The translations under genes were made by a program, and so were the position numbers. A DNA stretch of 64,000 bases from a virus. Location: positions 62,001 through 126,000 of the IMG/VR virus record IMGVR_UViG_3300021957_004906. One strand, 5' to 3'. Shown here one piece after another: positions 30,901-38,134 of the stretch. The notes beneath the pieces are model-generated. The model saw only the letters and a program-made list of their open reading frames with translations, made no database searches and was not told where the DNA came from. How positions within the stretch are numbered: the first letter of the stretch is position 1; the number at the start of each line of letters is the position of its first letter.

Positions 30901-33227
30901 AACAATTTGTTAGTTTTGGAAACTTAGTTGATGGTAAACCAGCAAGCGGAGAAGCATATTCAGTAATGCTAGATGGCGAACAGTTGTATTATTGGGCAGA
31001 ACAAACCTATTATAATAATAAATCCAACGAGAGTGAAACGTTTTATTACTTTTGGGTTAAGAACAAAACTAGCTATAGTGGACAAAGAAACTACAACACT
31101 TATCAATTAGCAAGATTGATGGAGAACCCTAGTGGATTTGATCTAAGTTGGTGTGCAGCGAGTAGCAGTAATTTATTGTTTATAAACAATGTAGACAATT
31201 ATGTTAATAAAAACTCAGTAATACAAGTTAACCAAATATATGATAGTAATGCACTTCCGTTAAACGAATGGACATTATTAAGTGATGGTGATATTGACAG
31301 TGTTATTCCTGAACAGCTTCATATAAAAATGCGTGACAGTTTGTCAGGGTTTAATAACTATCAAGAGCGAGTGGTTTACACAGCGTGGAATGCAAGTACA
31401 ACATATAGAATAAATGATGTTGTAACTGACGGTGGTAAATATTATGTAAGTACTTTCCCTGCCAGGATGTTTGGACAGGCAGTTATACCTGATAACATAA
31501 ATCAACAACCAAGTCTAGATTCAGCAATGACATACTGGGCAGAAATTCAAGAGTATACGTTACCAGCCGAAACTGAGACAGACGATATCAATGTGTGGCG
31601 TGGACAAATGGTTCCAGATCTTAATTTACATGAGTTCAACAGATATGGGCAAAGTATTCGACCTGTACAATCTTTGTATAGGAACCTAGTTGATGCAAGA
31701 CACAATTTTGTATATAGCTTAAACAAGTTACTTGCAGAAACACCAATTGTTTCTGATACAAGTAATTGGCAAAATACATTTGATCACACATTCACTAATG
31801 CAAACGTAACATATAGTGTAAACAAATATTGGAATTGGGTTGATTGGTCAAGAACGGATTATGATAGTAATGGAAACATAACATACCAATTTAATAAAAA
31901 TACTACACCAACTTATACATATAATTCAATACAAGATTATTATGATAGTGTTGGTGTTGTAACACCATTAAATGGACAGTACATGCTAATTAAAAACGTA
32001 CCTGGTCCTGATAGTAAAAATAGAAATGAAATGTATGTTTACAATAATGGCTGGACAATGTGTTGGAAAAAGTTAGGTACTATAGAGGTGAGCGAGGAAT
32101 TATGGAACCAAAGTAAATTTGGTCATGGTTTTGACGCTGCTGGCTTTGATATTGTACCGTTTGATAGCGATAGTAGTGTTGTTATTAGTGAGCTGTTTGA
32201 TTTAATAAGAACAAGATTGTTTATAGGAAAACATCAAGTAAAATATAATAAACTTTGGTTTGATATGTTAAACGAAGCAATCACACAAAATACAACAGAT
32301 GACTTTGCCTTTAAAACAACATACGTTAAATTACAAGTCAACCGTCCGTTAAGTTTAACACAAACAAACTATGCAAATTATGATGTTAGCGTTGTGGAAG
32401 ACTTTATAAATGATATTAAACCTTTCCATACTAAACTAAGAACTGGTATGGAGTCAACAACCCATGCTGAAGCAGTAGGAATACAAACAACAGAACAATC
32501 TAGAAATAGTGTTATTACAATGAAGTACGAAGACCATAGTGGAAGATCATGGGAAGGTGACACAACACTAAGTGGCGGAACGTTTACTAATTTGCTTGAT
32601 AATGTTGACGCTATAACATTTACAACACTTGACGGAGATATAGAATATGTGTATAATGGAAATAACTTTGACCAAGCAGCATACGAAGGCTGGGGCGAAG
32701 AATTATATCCAACAGATTTCACAGAGAATATCTCAATAACAGTACAAACAAATAGTAGTGGTAGTACATATGATGGAAACAGTAGAGCATTTAGAATGAG
32801 CATATATCAACCTAACGATGTACAGATTAGCAATGTTATTGATGATGCGCAGAAAACATCATTAAGTAGCAGCGTAACAGCAACAGACACCACAATACCA
32901 GCGACAAGTCTAGCATTATTTGATAATCCAACTACAGATCCTGGAGTTGTATATATAAATGGCGAAAGAATTGAATATAGTGCAATAGACAATAATAATT
33001 TACTATATTGCATAAGAGGTACGTTGGGAACAAGTGCAAAAGCACACACTAACGGTTCAACTATAATACACAGTGGACCGTCGACACGTATTCCAACACT
33101 AGAAAAATTCTCACATTATGGTGATAATTTACGTATGGCATACAACGACAGCGGTACAAGCCTAAGTGCCACAGGAATTTCGCCAGAACATGCCTTCATT
33201 AGGAGTGCAGGGCCGGGATCAATATGA
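21990..33227 (+). CDS. Giant baseplate/tail protein (3745 aa), gp7 position
   Basis: By far the largest gene of the window. It follows gp6 with a 4-base overlap, the place of T4 gene 7 (1032 residues), and its N-terminal 400 residues (NPIIAPLITRPGESVDYIG, QAINGRF-type segments) suggest a wedge-bound structural protein. Further features: a GGTGYSTVPTLTVYD segment near 1485 shared with gp6; a run of three related 60-70 residue repeats between about 2427 and 2625; and a C-terminal VYINGERIEYSAIDNNN segment near 3650, followed by CIRGTLGTSAKAHTNGS, seen in many phage tail proteins. Tyr/Trp/Asn-rich, no cysteine clusters, no catalytic motif recognised. Probably a multi-domain baseplate arm or adhesion scaffold. 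The homology to gp7 is positional inference. Confidence 0.6.
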   Translation: MNDRTTNPIIAPLITRPGESVDYIGTRSVKELLPNIFQTAINGRFLDSTLEQLMSSGSLQAINNVVGGTYNKKIASDSYFESNRPVDSHQFVPGIVNRDNNNNITSALSYADMISALKFNEAETNQQNISLGENGYTLDLPVNYDMFINYHRYFWLVDILPPCDIPATLANTIDIDDIANNGPYYTTPTLNGGKTLALQNGMRIRFTPSSTETFTQSVVGNVTFNSTSNNATVVKVYKNNTRVLPGSYVYDPTTGILTFNTAPNISDEIIIKTYYSHSTSGAFNVDDIYIVDGVGDNIKLTKQYAIGPANNVYDKRTWLNSTIFATQSQEGFTETSTTWDFDSTLDSETRNYSRDYIIESRISQDQSAWSRSNLWIHEKAAQAVLTYQGKTYEDWIVDTFRAVRPIIEFRKNIEKYNAGLSNYDATDNSSLYVTHLIEESVDPATAIIGQTSWNHFDTSTATAWDAYKGYNVGEVVKISILGVSNYYECVKAHGIAKDPLDPKNLNKAQTAYWDRVEISPLVDGDTVLFLNSTNATFNNKIYTVSGVGSSINLALVHTPSTVGTKISVIHGYNNAQLQTNDIIAPRSGSEWHWNGSSWIYSQQKMGLSSNILFSLYDIDLTPLEDASVYPNSTFVGDKIFDYGRNSASKLDTALQFSPRYIDYGNTPGLSFDFGLGSIRYNYNSINTPQDQTNLQEIPGYYYYKNIESSEYHNGWVVSRDKQPVRRHIQKIVTDNTTPVTFTLGTTDVGMDNTFDFSIVNNNYYVEGTNGGNPHLFMDQGVDYTVHCKFNPNAIEFVNLDGTAFSGITRGANGTNDKFTINVAAGAANKVAFKYRNVTNPNIYGIVYVTDNTNNTNIQVLKNNVEFTNYTYANGVITINTSAIDDVFDVTYHSNSQLSADAEGDFLPADSHILNPQNDTLKTSSYADLMTHMQHQLDSTPKHQTTLFGENNYHTMTQLHEFGGTIRQQPFSTEVLGQLLSDPDTDPYSSIRYSTQSYRRFKAQFLQKVVQIYNNSPLETPVHEIVDAALASINLGKNTDSEFNNSNMAMYKDFESQDYSWTASMPQLFDLPKVVNTYGDTKNHIQVWINSLDANNEPIWRPLQSHEYTLTINTINIHPVVTFDSSGLAYAHIRWYPQDSVSYIPPSAVKLGLVKPYAPEIANNYAFTSTGTATDAVITGHDGSVHYRKGTEMFNKSIAGFSIEDAALWDLENRISNNLNASLNTVTSYTEIMPTSHKTLAYTWNDLNNSLASEFNSWKLRNNVTTLNRVLYYDGTDKFTWNYSSVGPGIGGWRGLYTYYFNTDRPHTHPWEMLGHNIKPTWWDTYYSWTDAFKRIALNTALRWGKVSDPSLTPVYDDNYTYSEYQWMVDTLVTTGGVLNDPVTAGIVTAPTPVNASKDFVFGDWGPVEADWRASSEYKFSLIFGLMKLRPNWILNTYFNSLTRKKTTGYQYYSSIYYNDNKKQLGNNRQIELSNTIYPGSIIESVTVTDGGTGYSTVPTLTVYDNFGFGGQLLGSVGSGSVTGVSVLTPGENYYSKPTVTISSGNATLEVNLSKDARKYVSGLSNSIVDYVTNNKSNATELTTRFKNLQYNPIVRAGGFVNTNNQNFILESSQDKGKVALPEENYNTIFYTTKPNKELFIGGVKVKKVSTGYSISGFDNSDGSFKYYATNEGGTSTTVVSDKFSVTKYLNFGQTLHSLSYNTVLLSEQAVYDVIRGYGEYARQQGWQETWDAMASNFLQWADTAILNESSVLMPSTSTISIADGPVGYYDNIDRKYDGVYNLIDPYGKQISSSEIYIVREFDKGEDAITTISVKDPDKTFIAGIRLYKVELEHAIVFDNSTNFDDVIYNPALGQRHTRIKWRGSKTKNWNGKLYAPGYIITDNTIVDNLDTSAREMDQYYGRGNTINNQQIVDVARFNVGYNKPEWSSKLDIDDDTLYEFIKGTRKYRGTRLALDAFMKNKSLFDGDATANIHEEWAIRTADYGDTRSRDTIEFQITPDLLTTSPQAVRFSAEEVNDVLTDVVIDVDHNSPLLVTGTPGDNFTTRLPRILESGDTISYEETYANDFITAGLPLTSEVDYRVINRDDLATFPLETKTDYNFSGEWQDIYAWNNRTSYKFNDKILHQGKTWQMVDIDGSSGLTTPNDPIEVIGSITLPNVASNLSNTLILDNISIPLTRTATSTVQGVIQKIGGNDLVSSNVVTHGSSLILGTTSATAQTIVFSNVVNTTTFNDIVINGTTTNPTINGSAAKTLIIDGNTIPFNETQNNTANITASVAYSNAFSTAGISHSSTNRIAALEALRSAYVAVNGAAAWASFMSTYCTSAGQLNISQLLVEYNAAPAYQSQLAALITDDVAIINLLNGSPYTASAVLAGTQIITPAHISGSQAAIANGQYMLGFKTYLTNSANASSVITPSTIVTTETTSGFKVYTLSDIINRITSIGIANITVQNSSNRLRITKTTSTPGVAFDLIIGSGTANGDVGIPADTTSATSSVASSTPNLTIAQVVDQINAASITSITAQINSSNTNLLQINCNAATLFIGGGTSNSVIGLTTGVILAGTTTTETDVNLDITSIIGKINSKGITGVTASNSNNRLKITSTNPILIIGAGTSNSSVGLTALTYSATQSTVSNVFEAIVNNNVVFQQMTYDPNLFSIWVADNSFQGNFNRGYAVYQTMDFGMYAHRICAGITEADDAEIILANSQAHNVLVGDYVLIRGSNSKPNIDGIHKVTKVDTSSSNKFYIDEYIETEATEGNVYPLKNVTFKDKATLDTEYNTKVLKGTPNSGGAYKFNFSGYRQNNQQTPIYAYVNDDNTGTPTVYKWTGTFSNTVGHTNGEWLAIRSMPNQARNDLIENVKIYDAKSQTTITTIETFDPAKGIIPGFIKNEIDFIVSSDIATYNHTTIDGQLDEARCWGATNVGQRWWDINSAIYLNYEQGSIDYQQSNWGRLFDGASIDIYEWTRSPVLPEQWEQFVSFGNLVDGKPASGEAYSVMLDGEQLYYWAEQTYYNNKSNESETFYYFWVKNKTSYSGQRNYNTYQLARLMENPSGFDLSWCAASSSNLLFINNVDNYVNKNSVIQVNQIYDSNALPLNEWTLLSDGDIDSVIPEQLHIKMRDSLSGFNNYQERVVYTAWNASTTYRINDVVTDGGKYYVSTFPARMFGQAVIPDNINQQPSLDSAMTYWAEIQEYTLPAETETDDINVWRGQMVPDLNLHEFNRYGQSIRPVQSLYRNLVDARHNFVYSLNKLLAETPIVSDTSNWQNTFDHTFTNANVTYSVNKYWNWVDWSRTDYDSNGNITYQFNKNTTPTYTYNSIQDYYDSVGVVTPLNGQYMLIKNVPGPDSKNRNEMYVYNNGWTMCWKKLGTIEVSEELWNQSKFGHGFDAAGFDIVPFDSDSSVVISELFDLIRTRLFIGKHQVKYNKLWFDMLNEAITQNTTDDFAFKTTYVKLQVNRPLSLTQTNYANYDVSVVEDFINDIKPFHTKLRTGMESTTHAEAVGIQTTEQSRNSVITMKYEDHSGRSWEGDTTLSGGTFTNLLDNVDAITFTTLDGDIEYVYNGNNFDQAAYEGWGEELYPTDFTENISITVQTNSSGSTYDGNSRAFRMSIYQPNDVQISNVIDDAQKTSLSSSVTATDTTIPATSLALFDNPTTDPGVVYINGERIEYSAIDNNNLLYCIRGTLGTSAKAHTNGSTIIHSGPSTRIPTLEKFSHYGDNLRMAYNDSGTSLSATGISPEHAFIRSAGPGSI
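29270..29870 (+). repeat. Three imperfect protein repeats in the giant tail protein
   Basis: Three units at about residues 2427-2485, 2500-2560 and 2567-2625 of the giant protein share the pattern D-I-I-x-x-I-N-S-x-G-I-x-x-I-T-A, then N-x-N-x-L-x-I, then I-I-G-x-G-T-S-N-x-x-V-G-L. Examples are LIIGSGTANGDVGI, LFIGGGTSNSVIGL and LIIGAGTSNSSVGL. These look like stacked beta domains of a fibre or arm. Confidence 0.65.
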
Positions 33228-33243
33228 TCATGGTATTTTAAAG

Positions 33244-33251
33244 TATAAATA
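33244..33251 (+). promoter_or_regulatory. Late promoter for the tail fibre genes
   Basis: Perfect TATAAATA, 22 bases before the ATG at 33273 and 17 bases after the end of the giant gene. It separates the fibre genes into their own late unit. Confidence 0.72.
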
Positions 33252-33272
33252 CTATAAATTGGAAGAAGAGAT

Positions 33273-33863
33273 ATGAGTTTATCACAGAGAGAAGACACAA
33301 TGATTGGGATTGAAGGACATATTAAAATATGGGATCCTGTATCAGGTGAAGTATTAGTACGCAGACGCAATGCTGTTAATTTTGAAAATATGAGTATTGC
33401 TATAGCAAACTTGTTATCTAACAAAGCAGGATCTACAAGCACACATCAAATTGGGACTATGCGATTTGGTAATGGCGGTACAACTATAGATGGGCTTGGT
33501 ACAGTAACATATAAAGTGCCAAATACTAGTTCATCATCAGGAACGTTATACAATTCTACACATACTGCTAATGTAGATGCAGCAGATGCATATAATAAAA
33601 GTGCAGTATCTCATACTGCCAATAATACATATAGTGACGTAGAAGTAACGTGTACATTAGACTATAATGTACCAGCAGGACAAGATGCCACTGATACAGC
33701 CACATCACAGACAGGAACATATATTTTCGATGAGCTAGGAATTTATAGTGCAAACGGTGACTTACTAACACATGTTGTTTTTCATCCAGTACAAAAGAGT
33801 GCTAATAGAAAAATTCAAGTAGTATACACTCTAAGAATAAGAACTAGTTTCCAGGATATATAA
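33273..33863 (+). CDS. Tail/fibre structural protein
   Basis: 196 residues. The N-terminus MIGIEGHIKIWDPVSGEVLV then RRNAVNFENMSIAIANLL and the MRFGNGGTTIDG segment resemble a protein common in marine T4-like phages, next to tail fibre genes. The middle is Ser/Thr/Asn-rich and the end strand-rich (IFDELGIYSANGDLLTHVVF). A role as baseplate-proximal fibre connector or short fibre is inferred from position and style. The start is supported by GGAAGAAGAG upstream and a perfect late promoter. Confidence 0.5.
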   Translation: MSLSQREDTMIGIEGHIKIWDPVSGEVLVRRRNAVNFENMSIAIANLLSNKAGSTSTHQIGTMRFGNGGTTIDGLGTVTYKVPNTSSSSGTLYNSTHTANVDAADAYNKSAVSHTANNTYSDVEVTCTLDYNVPAGQDATDTATSQTGTYIFDELGIYSANGDLLTHVVFHPVQKSANRKIQVVYTLRIRTSFQDI

Positions 33864-33874
33864 TAGGAAAAAAC

Positions 33875-34792
33875 ATGCCATATACATTAGACTTTTCAGA
33901 TAGTACAAAGACGCAAATAGTAGTAAACGATGGGACAGTTAACACTAGTACCAGTTTAAAACTTATTGGTAAAAATTATACAGCGTTTGGCGAAGCATTA
34001 AACGAAGATTTACTACATTTATTAGAAAATTTTGCTAATGGATCCGCACCCAGTAATCCTACTGAAGGACAACTTTGGTATGATACAGCAAACAACACAC
34101 TAATGATATACGAAAGTGGCAAATGGTATTCAATTGGTGCTCCGGCTGGAGATACACGGATTGAATATAGAAATAGACAAGATACCTTATTAAATTATCA
34201 TAAGACAATTGAGACTGTTGTTGATGGACAAATTGTTAGTATTATAACTGATGACACAACAGCATGGACACCGCATGCAACTGAATATTTGGAAGATAAT
34301 GTAACAGCACTTACCACACAGTATCCAGTAATACAAGCTGGTATACAACTTAATAATACAGTTAATTATAAATTTAGAGGCATTGCCACAAGTGCAGAAT
34401 ATGCTGACCTTGCAGAGCGTTATGCAGCAGATGCAGAATATGATGCTGGTACTATTGTAAGATTAGGCGGGGATGCAGAAGTAACCCAAACTATTTTTGA
34501 TTTAGATAATGAAGTGTTTGGAATAGTAAGTACAGCACCAGGATTTGAAATGAATAGTTCAGCAGGAACAGATACAACACATCCATTTATTGCATTAGCT
34601 GGCAGAGTACCATGTAAGGTAGTTGGGAAGATTAAAAAAGGTCAGAGATTAGTTAGCAGTGATATAACGGGGCATGCAAGAGGTGCAAGTCAATTAGAAT
34701 TAGATGACTATAGAAGGATAATTGGTAGAGCTCTTGAAAGTAAAGATACTGACGAGGCAGGTACAATTGAAGTAGTAGTCGGAGTAAAGTAA
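33875..34792 (+). CDS. Tail fibre protein with C-terminal processing/chaperone-like domain
   Basis: 305 residues. The N-terminal half has GKNYTAFGEALNEDLLHLLE and the motif PSNPTEGQLWYDTANNTLMI, found at the base of many phage fibres. From about 170 the segment ATSAEYADLAERYAADAEYD, continuing AGTIVRLGGDAEVT, resembles the C-terminal domain found in fibres and neck appendages of other phages, in several of which that domain self-cleaves or chaperones trimerisation. The closing VSSDITGHARGAS and IIGRALESKDTDEAGTIEVVVG fit that domain. RBS TAGGAAAAAAC precedes ATG, like gp26. Confidence 0.6.
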   Translation: MPYTLDFSDSTKTQIVVNDGTVNTSTSLKLIGKNYTAFGEALNEDLLHLLENFANGSAPSNPTEGQLWYDTANNTLMIYESGKWYSIGAPAGDTRIEYRNRQDTLLNYHKTIETVVDGQIVSIITDDTTAWTPHATEYLEDNVTALTTQYPVIQAGIQLNNTVNYKFRGIATSAEYADLAERYAADAEYDAGTIVRLGGDAEVTQTIFDLDNEVFGIVSTAPGFEMNSSAGTDTTHPFIALAGRVPCKVVGKIKKGQRLVSSDITGHARGASQLELDDYRRIIGRALESKDTDEAGTIEVVVGVK

Positions 34793-34793
34793 T

Positions 34794-35945
34794 ATGGTGG
34801 CTAGCCCCAATACCGTTGTATTAGCATCGGAATACAACAGCGTTGCAGAAGTTGTTAACAAGATATTTGGTGACAAATATAGTACTGCATCTGTCACAGA
34901 TGCTAATCGTGCATTAACACATAAGTTCGGTTGGGGTGCTGTAAATATAGAAGATGCATTAACTATTGGTACTGATATTACTGCTGAAAGATTGCAAGAT
35001 TTAGTTGAACGCACAAATGTCAGTACAGATAGAACCATTTTACCTGATACTATATTAATTTTTAATGTACCTACAGGACGTACTGATGTTGTTAAGTATA
35101 GCTTAATACGTGCTGAAGATTTAAATTTAGTTGAATCAAAGTTTAATACCTTATTAATAAACAATAACCATTTAACAGTAGATGCAGCGAATGCTAGTAG
35201 TCTTATTATAACACCAACAGGTCCAGCATATAATAGGACCAGTGTTTGGCAACACCAATTAAATGGCGAGCATAAGTGGACATTCAATAGTTATAATCAT
35301 GCTAGATATTTTTTCAACGGCGGCGGGCAACTTCGTGTTAGTATGAATATCACCGGTGGGTCAACTGCTGGTTATTATAACTGGAGTGATATTTTAAATG
35401 AAATGGGTCAGTTAAACTTTACATATGATAATGTTTTCGAAAGTGCTGCATTTACTGGTGGTACTAGTGAAGGCAAGGGGTTTTATGACCTAACCGAAAA
35501 TTATGGTGATGGATCAGATGCTGGGTATCATAATGAAGGTCTACTTTATACTAGCAGCGGAGTAACAATAAGTGGTTATGGCTATGGTTATGGTTATGGG
35601 GGAGCTAGTGGCGATTACATATATGTAGACGGAGGCGGGTCTGCATACTCTGGTATTGGAATTAGTCCAACAGGATATAGTGGATATAGTGGATACGGTG
35701 GCGCATACCAAAGTATGAAATTTAAACTTTACGGAAAGTGGGCCAATGGTGGTAAGGAAGTTCACTTTAAACTAGTTCTTGATGATACTAGTTTAGCACA
35801 ATATGTTGACGGTGTTACAACTGCCAATCTTAGTTTATTAATGCCAGATATTGTTACATATAAAGATGCAGAATTTGATGTTAATCCAGTACCCACATGT
35901 CAAGTTACAAATAGTTTTAACACAAGTGATGATAATACTCCATAA
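34794..35945 (+). CDS. Glycine/tyrosine-rich tail fibre or adhesin
   Basis: 383 residues starting 1 base after the previous stop. The middle contains RYFFNGGGQLRVSMNITGGS and DILNEMGQLNFTYD, a pattern seen in fibre-tip proteins of marine myoviruses. Around residues 255-310 there is a Gly/Tyr-rich region (GYGYGYGYGG, then YSGYSGYGG), like the glycine-rich receptor loops of T-even adhesins (gp38 type). It is therefore a candidate for the receptor-binding protein. Strand-rich C-terminus. No enzymatic motif. The adhesin call is inference. Confidence 0.5.
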   Translation: MVASPNTVVLASEYNSVAEVVNKIFGDKYSTASVTDANRALTHKFGWGAVNIEDALTIGTDITAERLQDLVERTNVSTDRTILPDTILIFNVPTGRTDVVKYSLIRAEDLNLVESKFNTLLINNNHLTVDAANASSLIITPTGPAYNRTSVWQHQLNGEHKWTFNSYNHARYFFNGGGQLRVSMNITGGSTAGYYNWSDILNEMGQLNFTYDNVFESAAFTGGTSEGKGFYDLTENYGDGSDAGYHNEGLLYTSSGVTISGYGYGYGYGGASGDYIYVDGGGSAYSGIGISPTGYSGYSGYGGAYQSMKFKLYGKWANGGKEVHFKLVLDDTSLAQYVDGVTTANLSLLMPDIVTYKDAEFDVNPVPTCQVTNSFNTSDDNTP

Positions 35946-35952
35946 AGTTCCG

Positions 35953-35981
35953 TTGACATTTACTACTAAATAAGTTATAGT
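35953..35981 (+). promoter_or_regulatory. Near-consensus sigma70 promoter at the head of the accessory island
   Basis: TTGACA (35953-35958), exactly 17 bases, TATAGT (35976-35981), 28 bases before the ATG at 36010, with AACAGGAG as ribosome site. It is of the host-polymerase early type, unlike the TATAAATA boxes of the tail genes just upstream. A CTAAATAA stretch inside the spacer could also serve as a weak late box. Confidence 0.72.
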
Positions 35982-36009
35982 AGTAGTTAATTAACAGGAG
36001 AATATCCGT

Positions 36010-36357
36010 ATGGACGAACGTTTAGAGAAAGCGTTAGAATTTGCTAATTATAGAACAACCTTAGGCAACCAAAAAAGACAAATTAGAAGTAGAATGAATG
36101 TCATACAAACTGTGCATTATGAAAAGGGCACGTTTATGGCTGATTCACATACTATTGGATTTGTTAACGCATTAATACAACATGGAAAAAAATCAAGTGT
36201 TATACTAGATATCAAAGATAATCCAATTTTGATTGAGGACTTGGAAGATTTTTGTCGTGAATTGCTTGAAGCATATCAGGCAGCAACAAATGAATATAAA
36301 ACACAAATAGAAAAAATTAACAGAGCTCGAAGTGTTAAAAAGTTAATGGATTGGTAG
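36010..36357 (+). CDS. Conserved-looking small protein of unknown function (115 aa)
   Basis: 115 residues, helical and charged: MDERLEKALEFANYRTTLGN, then QKRQIRSRMN, and a long C-terminal helix (DLEDFCRELLEAYQAATNEY). No membrane segment or enzyme motif. It is the first gene after the sigma70-like promoter, with AACAGGAG nine bases before ATG, and is followed after 3 bases by the first glycosyltransferase-like gene. I do not recognise its function. Confidence 0.6.
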   Translation: MDERLEKALEFANYRTTLGNQKRQIRSRMNVIQTVHYEKGTFMADSHTIGFVNALIQHGKKSSVILDIKDNPILIEDLEDFCRELLEAYQAATNEYKTQIEKINRARSVKKLMDW

Positions 36358-36360
36358 AAA

Positions 36361-37287
36361 ATGAGTAGCAAGCAAGGTGTTGCAATAATTGCCTACAACA
36401 ATAGTCAGCTTGATTATCTACAATTTGCATCTATTGCAGCTGGATATGCTAAACTCAATATGAAAAATATTGAAGTCGCATTAATTACTGATACTGGCAC
36501 GGTGTCCTGGATGGAACAGAGCATGACTGAGGATATGCAATCTCTGTTTTTTGATTATGTAATCGCACATGAAATTGACCATGATCCCAATCCACGTAAA
36601 CATTATGACAGTCCTTGGACTGAATTTGCTGCACAGTTTAGTAATAAAAATAAAAATGACATCTTTAATCTTACTCCTTTTGATAAAACACTATTAATTG
36701 ATAGTGATTATATAATACAAAATAATTTTTACAATTATTTGTTTGAAAGTGACGTATCATTGGGTATGCATCGTACTGCAAGGTATTTGGATTTTACACC
36801 TCCATATCTAAATGAGCAACAACTAAATGAAGCTGGCATTCATCACTGGTGGAGTACCGCTGTTTACTTTGATAAATCTGATGAGAGTAAAATATTCTTT
36901 GATATGTGGGCTCATGTTAAAGAAAATTGGGAGTATTATCATTTGCTCTATCAGTTTCCTCCTAGTTTATTTAGAACAGATTTTTGTGTAAGTATTGCTG
37001 CCCATATGCTAAATGGGTTTAATAGTAATAACCTGGTACATGATTTTAAAAATATTCCGCTTGTAAATATGGATCAGAAAGATGATTTAATCAGAGTTAA
37101 AAATATAAACGATTGGACTTTCTTGGCACATAATCGACAAGAACAATGGAAAAATTTATTAGTCAGAACTGAAAATGAAAATCTGCATATTATGAATAAA
37201 CGTGCATTGGCTCGACATGCACCAGGTATTCTTAAAGAGTTAGCACACTCATTAAAAGTATTAAATGGAGATGAAGAGTATGAGTAG
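36361..37287 (+). CDS. Glycosyltransferase-like protein, GT-A type
   Basis: 308 residues. The N-terminal Rossmann-like part (GVAIIAYNNSQLDYLQFAS, IEVALITDTG) leads to FDKTLLIDSDYII with a DxD motif at D114-S-D116, the metal/nucleotide-sugar site of GT-A enzymes such as family GT8. The following FFDMWAHVKENWEYY and RTDFCVSIAAHML segments fit the acceptor half of that fold. It would transfer a sugar from a nucleotide donor to an unknown acceptor in the cytoplasm. Its stop overlaps the start of a second GT-A-like gene (ATGAGTAG), so the two are probably made together. Confidence 0.6.
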   Translation: MSSKQGVAIIAYNNSQLDYLQFASIAAGYAKLNMKNIEVALITDTGTVSWMEQSMTEDMQSLFFDYVIAHEIDHDPNPRKHYDSPWTEFAAQFSNKNKNDIFNLTPFDKTLLIDSDYIIQNNFYNYLFESDVSLGMHRTARYLDFTPPYLNEQQLNEAGIHHWWSTAVYFDKSDESKIFFDMWAHVKENWEYYHLLYQFPPSLFRTDFCVSIAAHMLNGFNSNNLVHDFKNIPLVNMDQKDDLIRVKNINDWTFLAHNRQEQWKNLLVRTENENLHIMNKRALARHAPGILKELAHSLKVLNGDEEYE

Positions 37288-38134
37288 AGGATTCATAACA
37301 CTGGGAATTAATACTGAAACTGACCAAATTCAATATAATTATGCATTAGCATGTAGTATTAAAAAGTGTGACCCTAATTCTGAAATATGCTTAGTGGTCG
37401 ATCAGGGAAAACTTGACGATGTACCGGACGTATACCATGATGTTTTTGATTATATAACTGAATTAAAATTTGGTAATTCAGCATATAAAGATGGATTTCA
37501 TGGCACGAATTTATGGCAAATGTATCATTGTTCTCCTTTCAATGAAACAGTGTATATTGATAATGATATGTTATTTTTAAATGTTGATATAGACCTTTTT
37601 TGGCAACAATTTAAAAACAAAAGTATAGCTATGCCTATTGTTGCTAGAAATTTTAGAAATGGAATTGCACAGAAAACCAGTAAATTTGAATTTGAAAGTC
37701 ATTACAAACTATCACAACATTATAGTCATTTGATATACTTTGATAAATCAACTGATGAGGCTATTGAATGGTTTAAAATGGCAGATCCAGTTTTTCAAAA
37801 CTGGCGAGATATGTATGCAAAAATATTCAATGAGAAAAGACCAGAAACTTTTAATAAGAATGTTTTAACAAATATTGTAACATACTTACTAAACCAAGAA
37901 GATAACATTGGTATTTGGATGGATGATTTTTATGATCTTGATAATCGTAGTCAAGGATTATGGCACTCTGATATTCCAAAAAACTGGACAGAAATGCTTA
38001 ACAGTTGGTACACTGATGATGGTGATATAATTATAGAAAATCATAAATTGTCTTCTGGAATTATTCATTACGGTGACGAGCAATTTATAACGAAAGAAAT
38101 AATAGATGACCTCAAACTTTCTGTCACTAAGTGA
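37280..38134 (+). CDS. Glycosyltransferase-like protein, GT-A type (second copy)
   Basis: From the ATG at 37280 the product has 284 residues; an earlier ATG at 37265 is less likely because 37280 overlaps the preceding stop as ATGAGTAG. It has the same plan as its neighbour: RGFITLGINTETDQIQYNYA, then FNETVYIDNDMLFLNVDID with DxD at D94-N-D96, and LSQHYSHLIYFDKSTDEAIE, the last echoing VYFDKSDESKIF of the upstream protein. The two are therefore divergent duplicates. The C-terminus KLSSGIIHYGDEQ holds a histidine that may bind the donor. Substrates unknown. Confidence 0.6.
   Translation: MSRGFITLGINTETDQIQYNYALACSIKKCDPNSEICLVVDQGKLDDVPDVYHDVFDYITELKFGNSAYKDGFHGTNLWQMYHCSPFNETVYIDNDMLFLNVDIDLFWQQFKNKSIAMPIVARNFRNGIAQKTSKFEFESHYKLSQHYSHLIYFDKSTDEAIEWFKMADPVFQNWRDMYAKIFNEKRPETFNKNVLTNIVTYLLNQEDNIGIWMDDFYDLDNRSQGLWHSDIPKNWTEMLNSWYTDDGDIIIENHKLSSGIIHYGDEQFITKEIIDDLKLSVTK

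Noticed and set aside
35560-35710. Tandem DNA repeat as a regulatory array or CRISPR
   Set aside because: The repetition encodes the Gly/Tyr-rich segment of the fibre protein in frame; there are no spacers and unit length varies. No CRISPR array was seen anywhere in the window.
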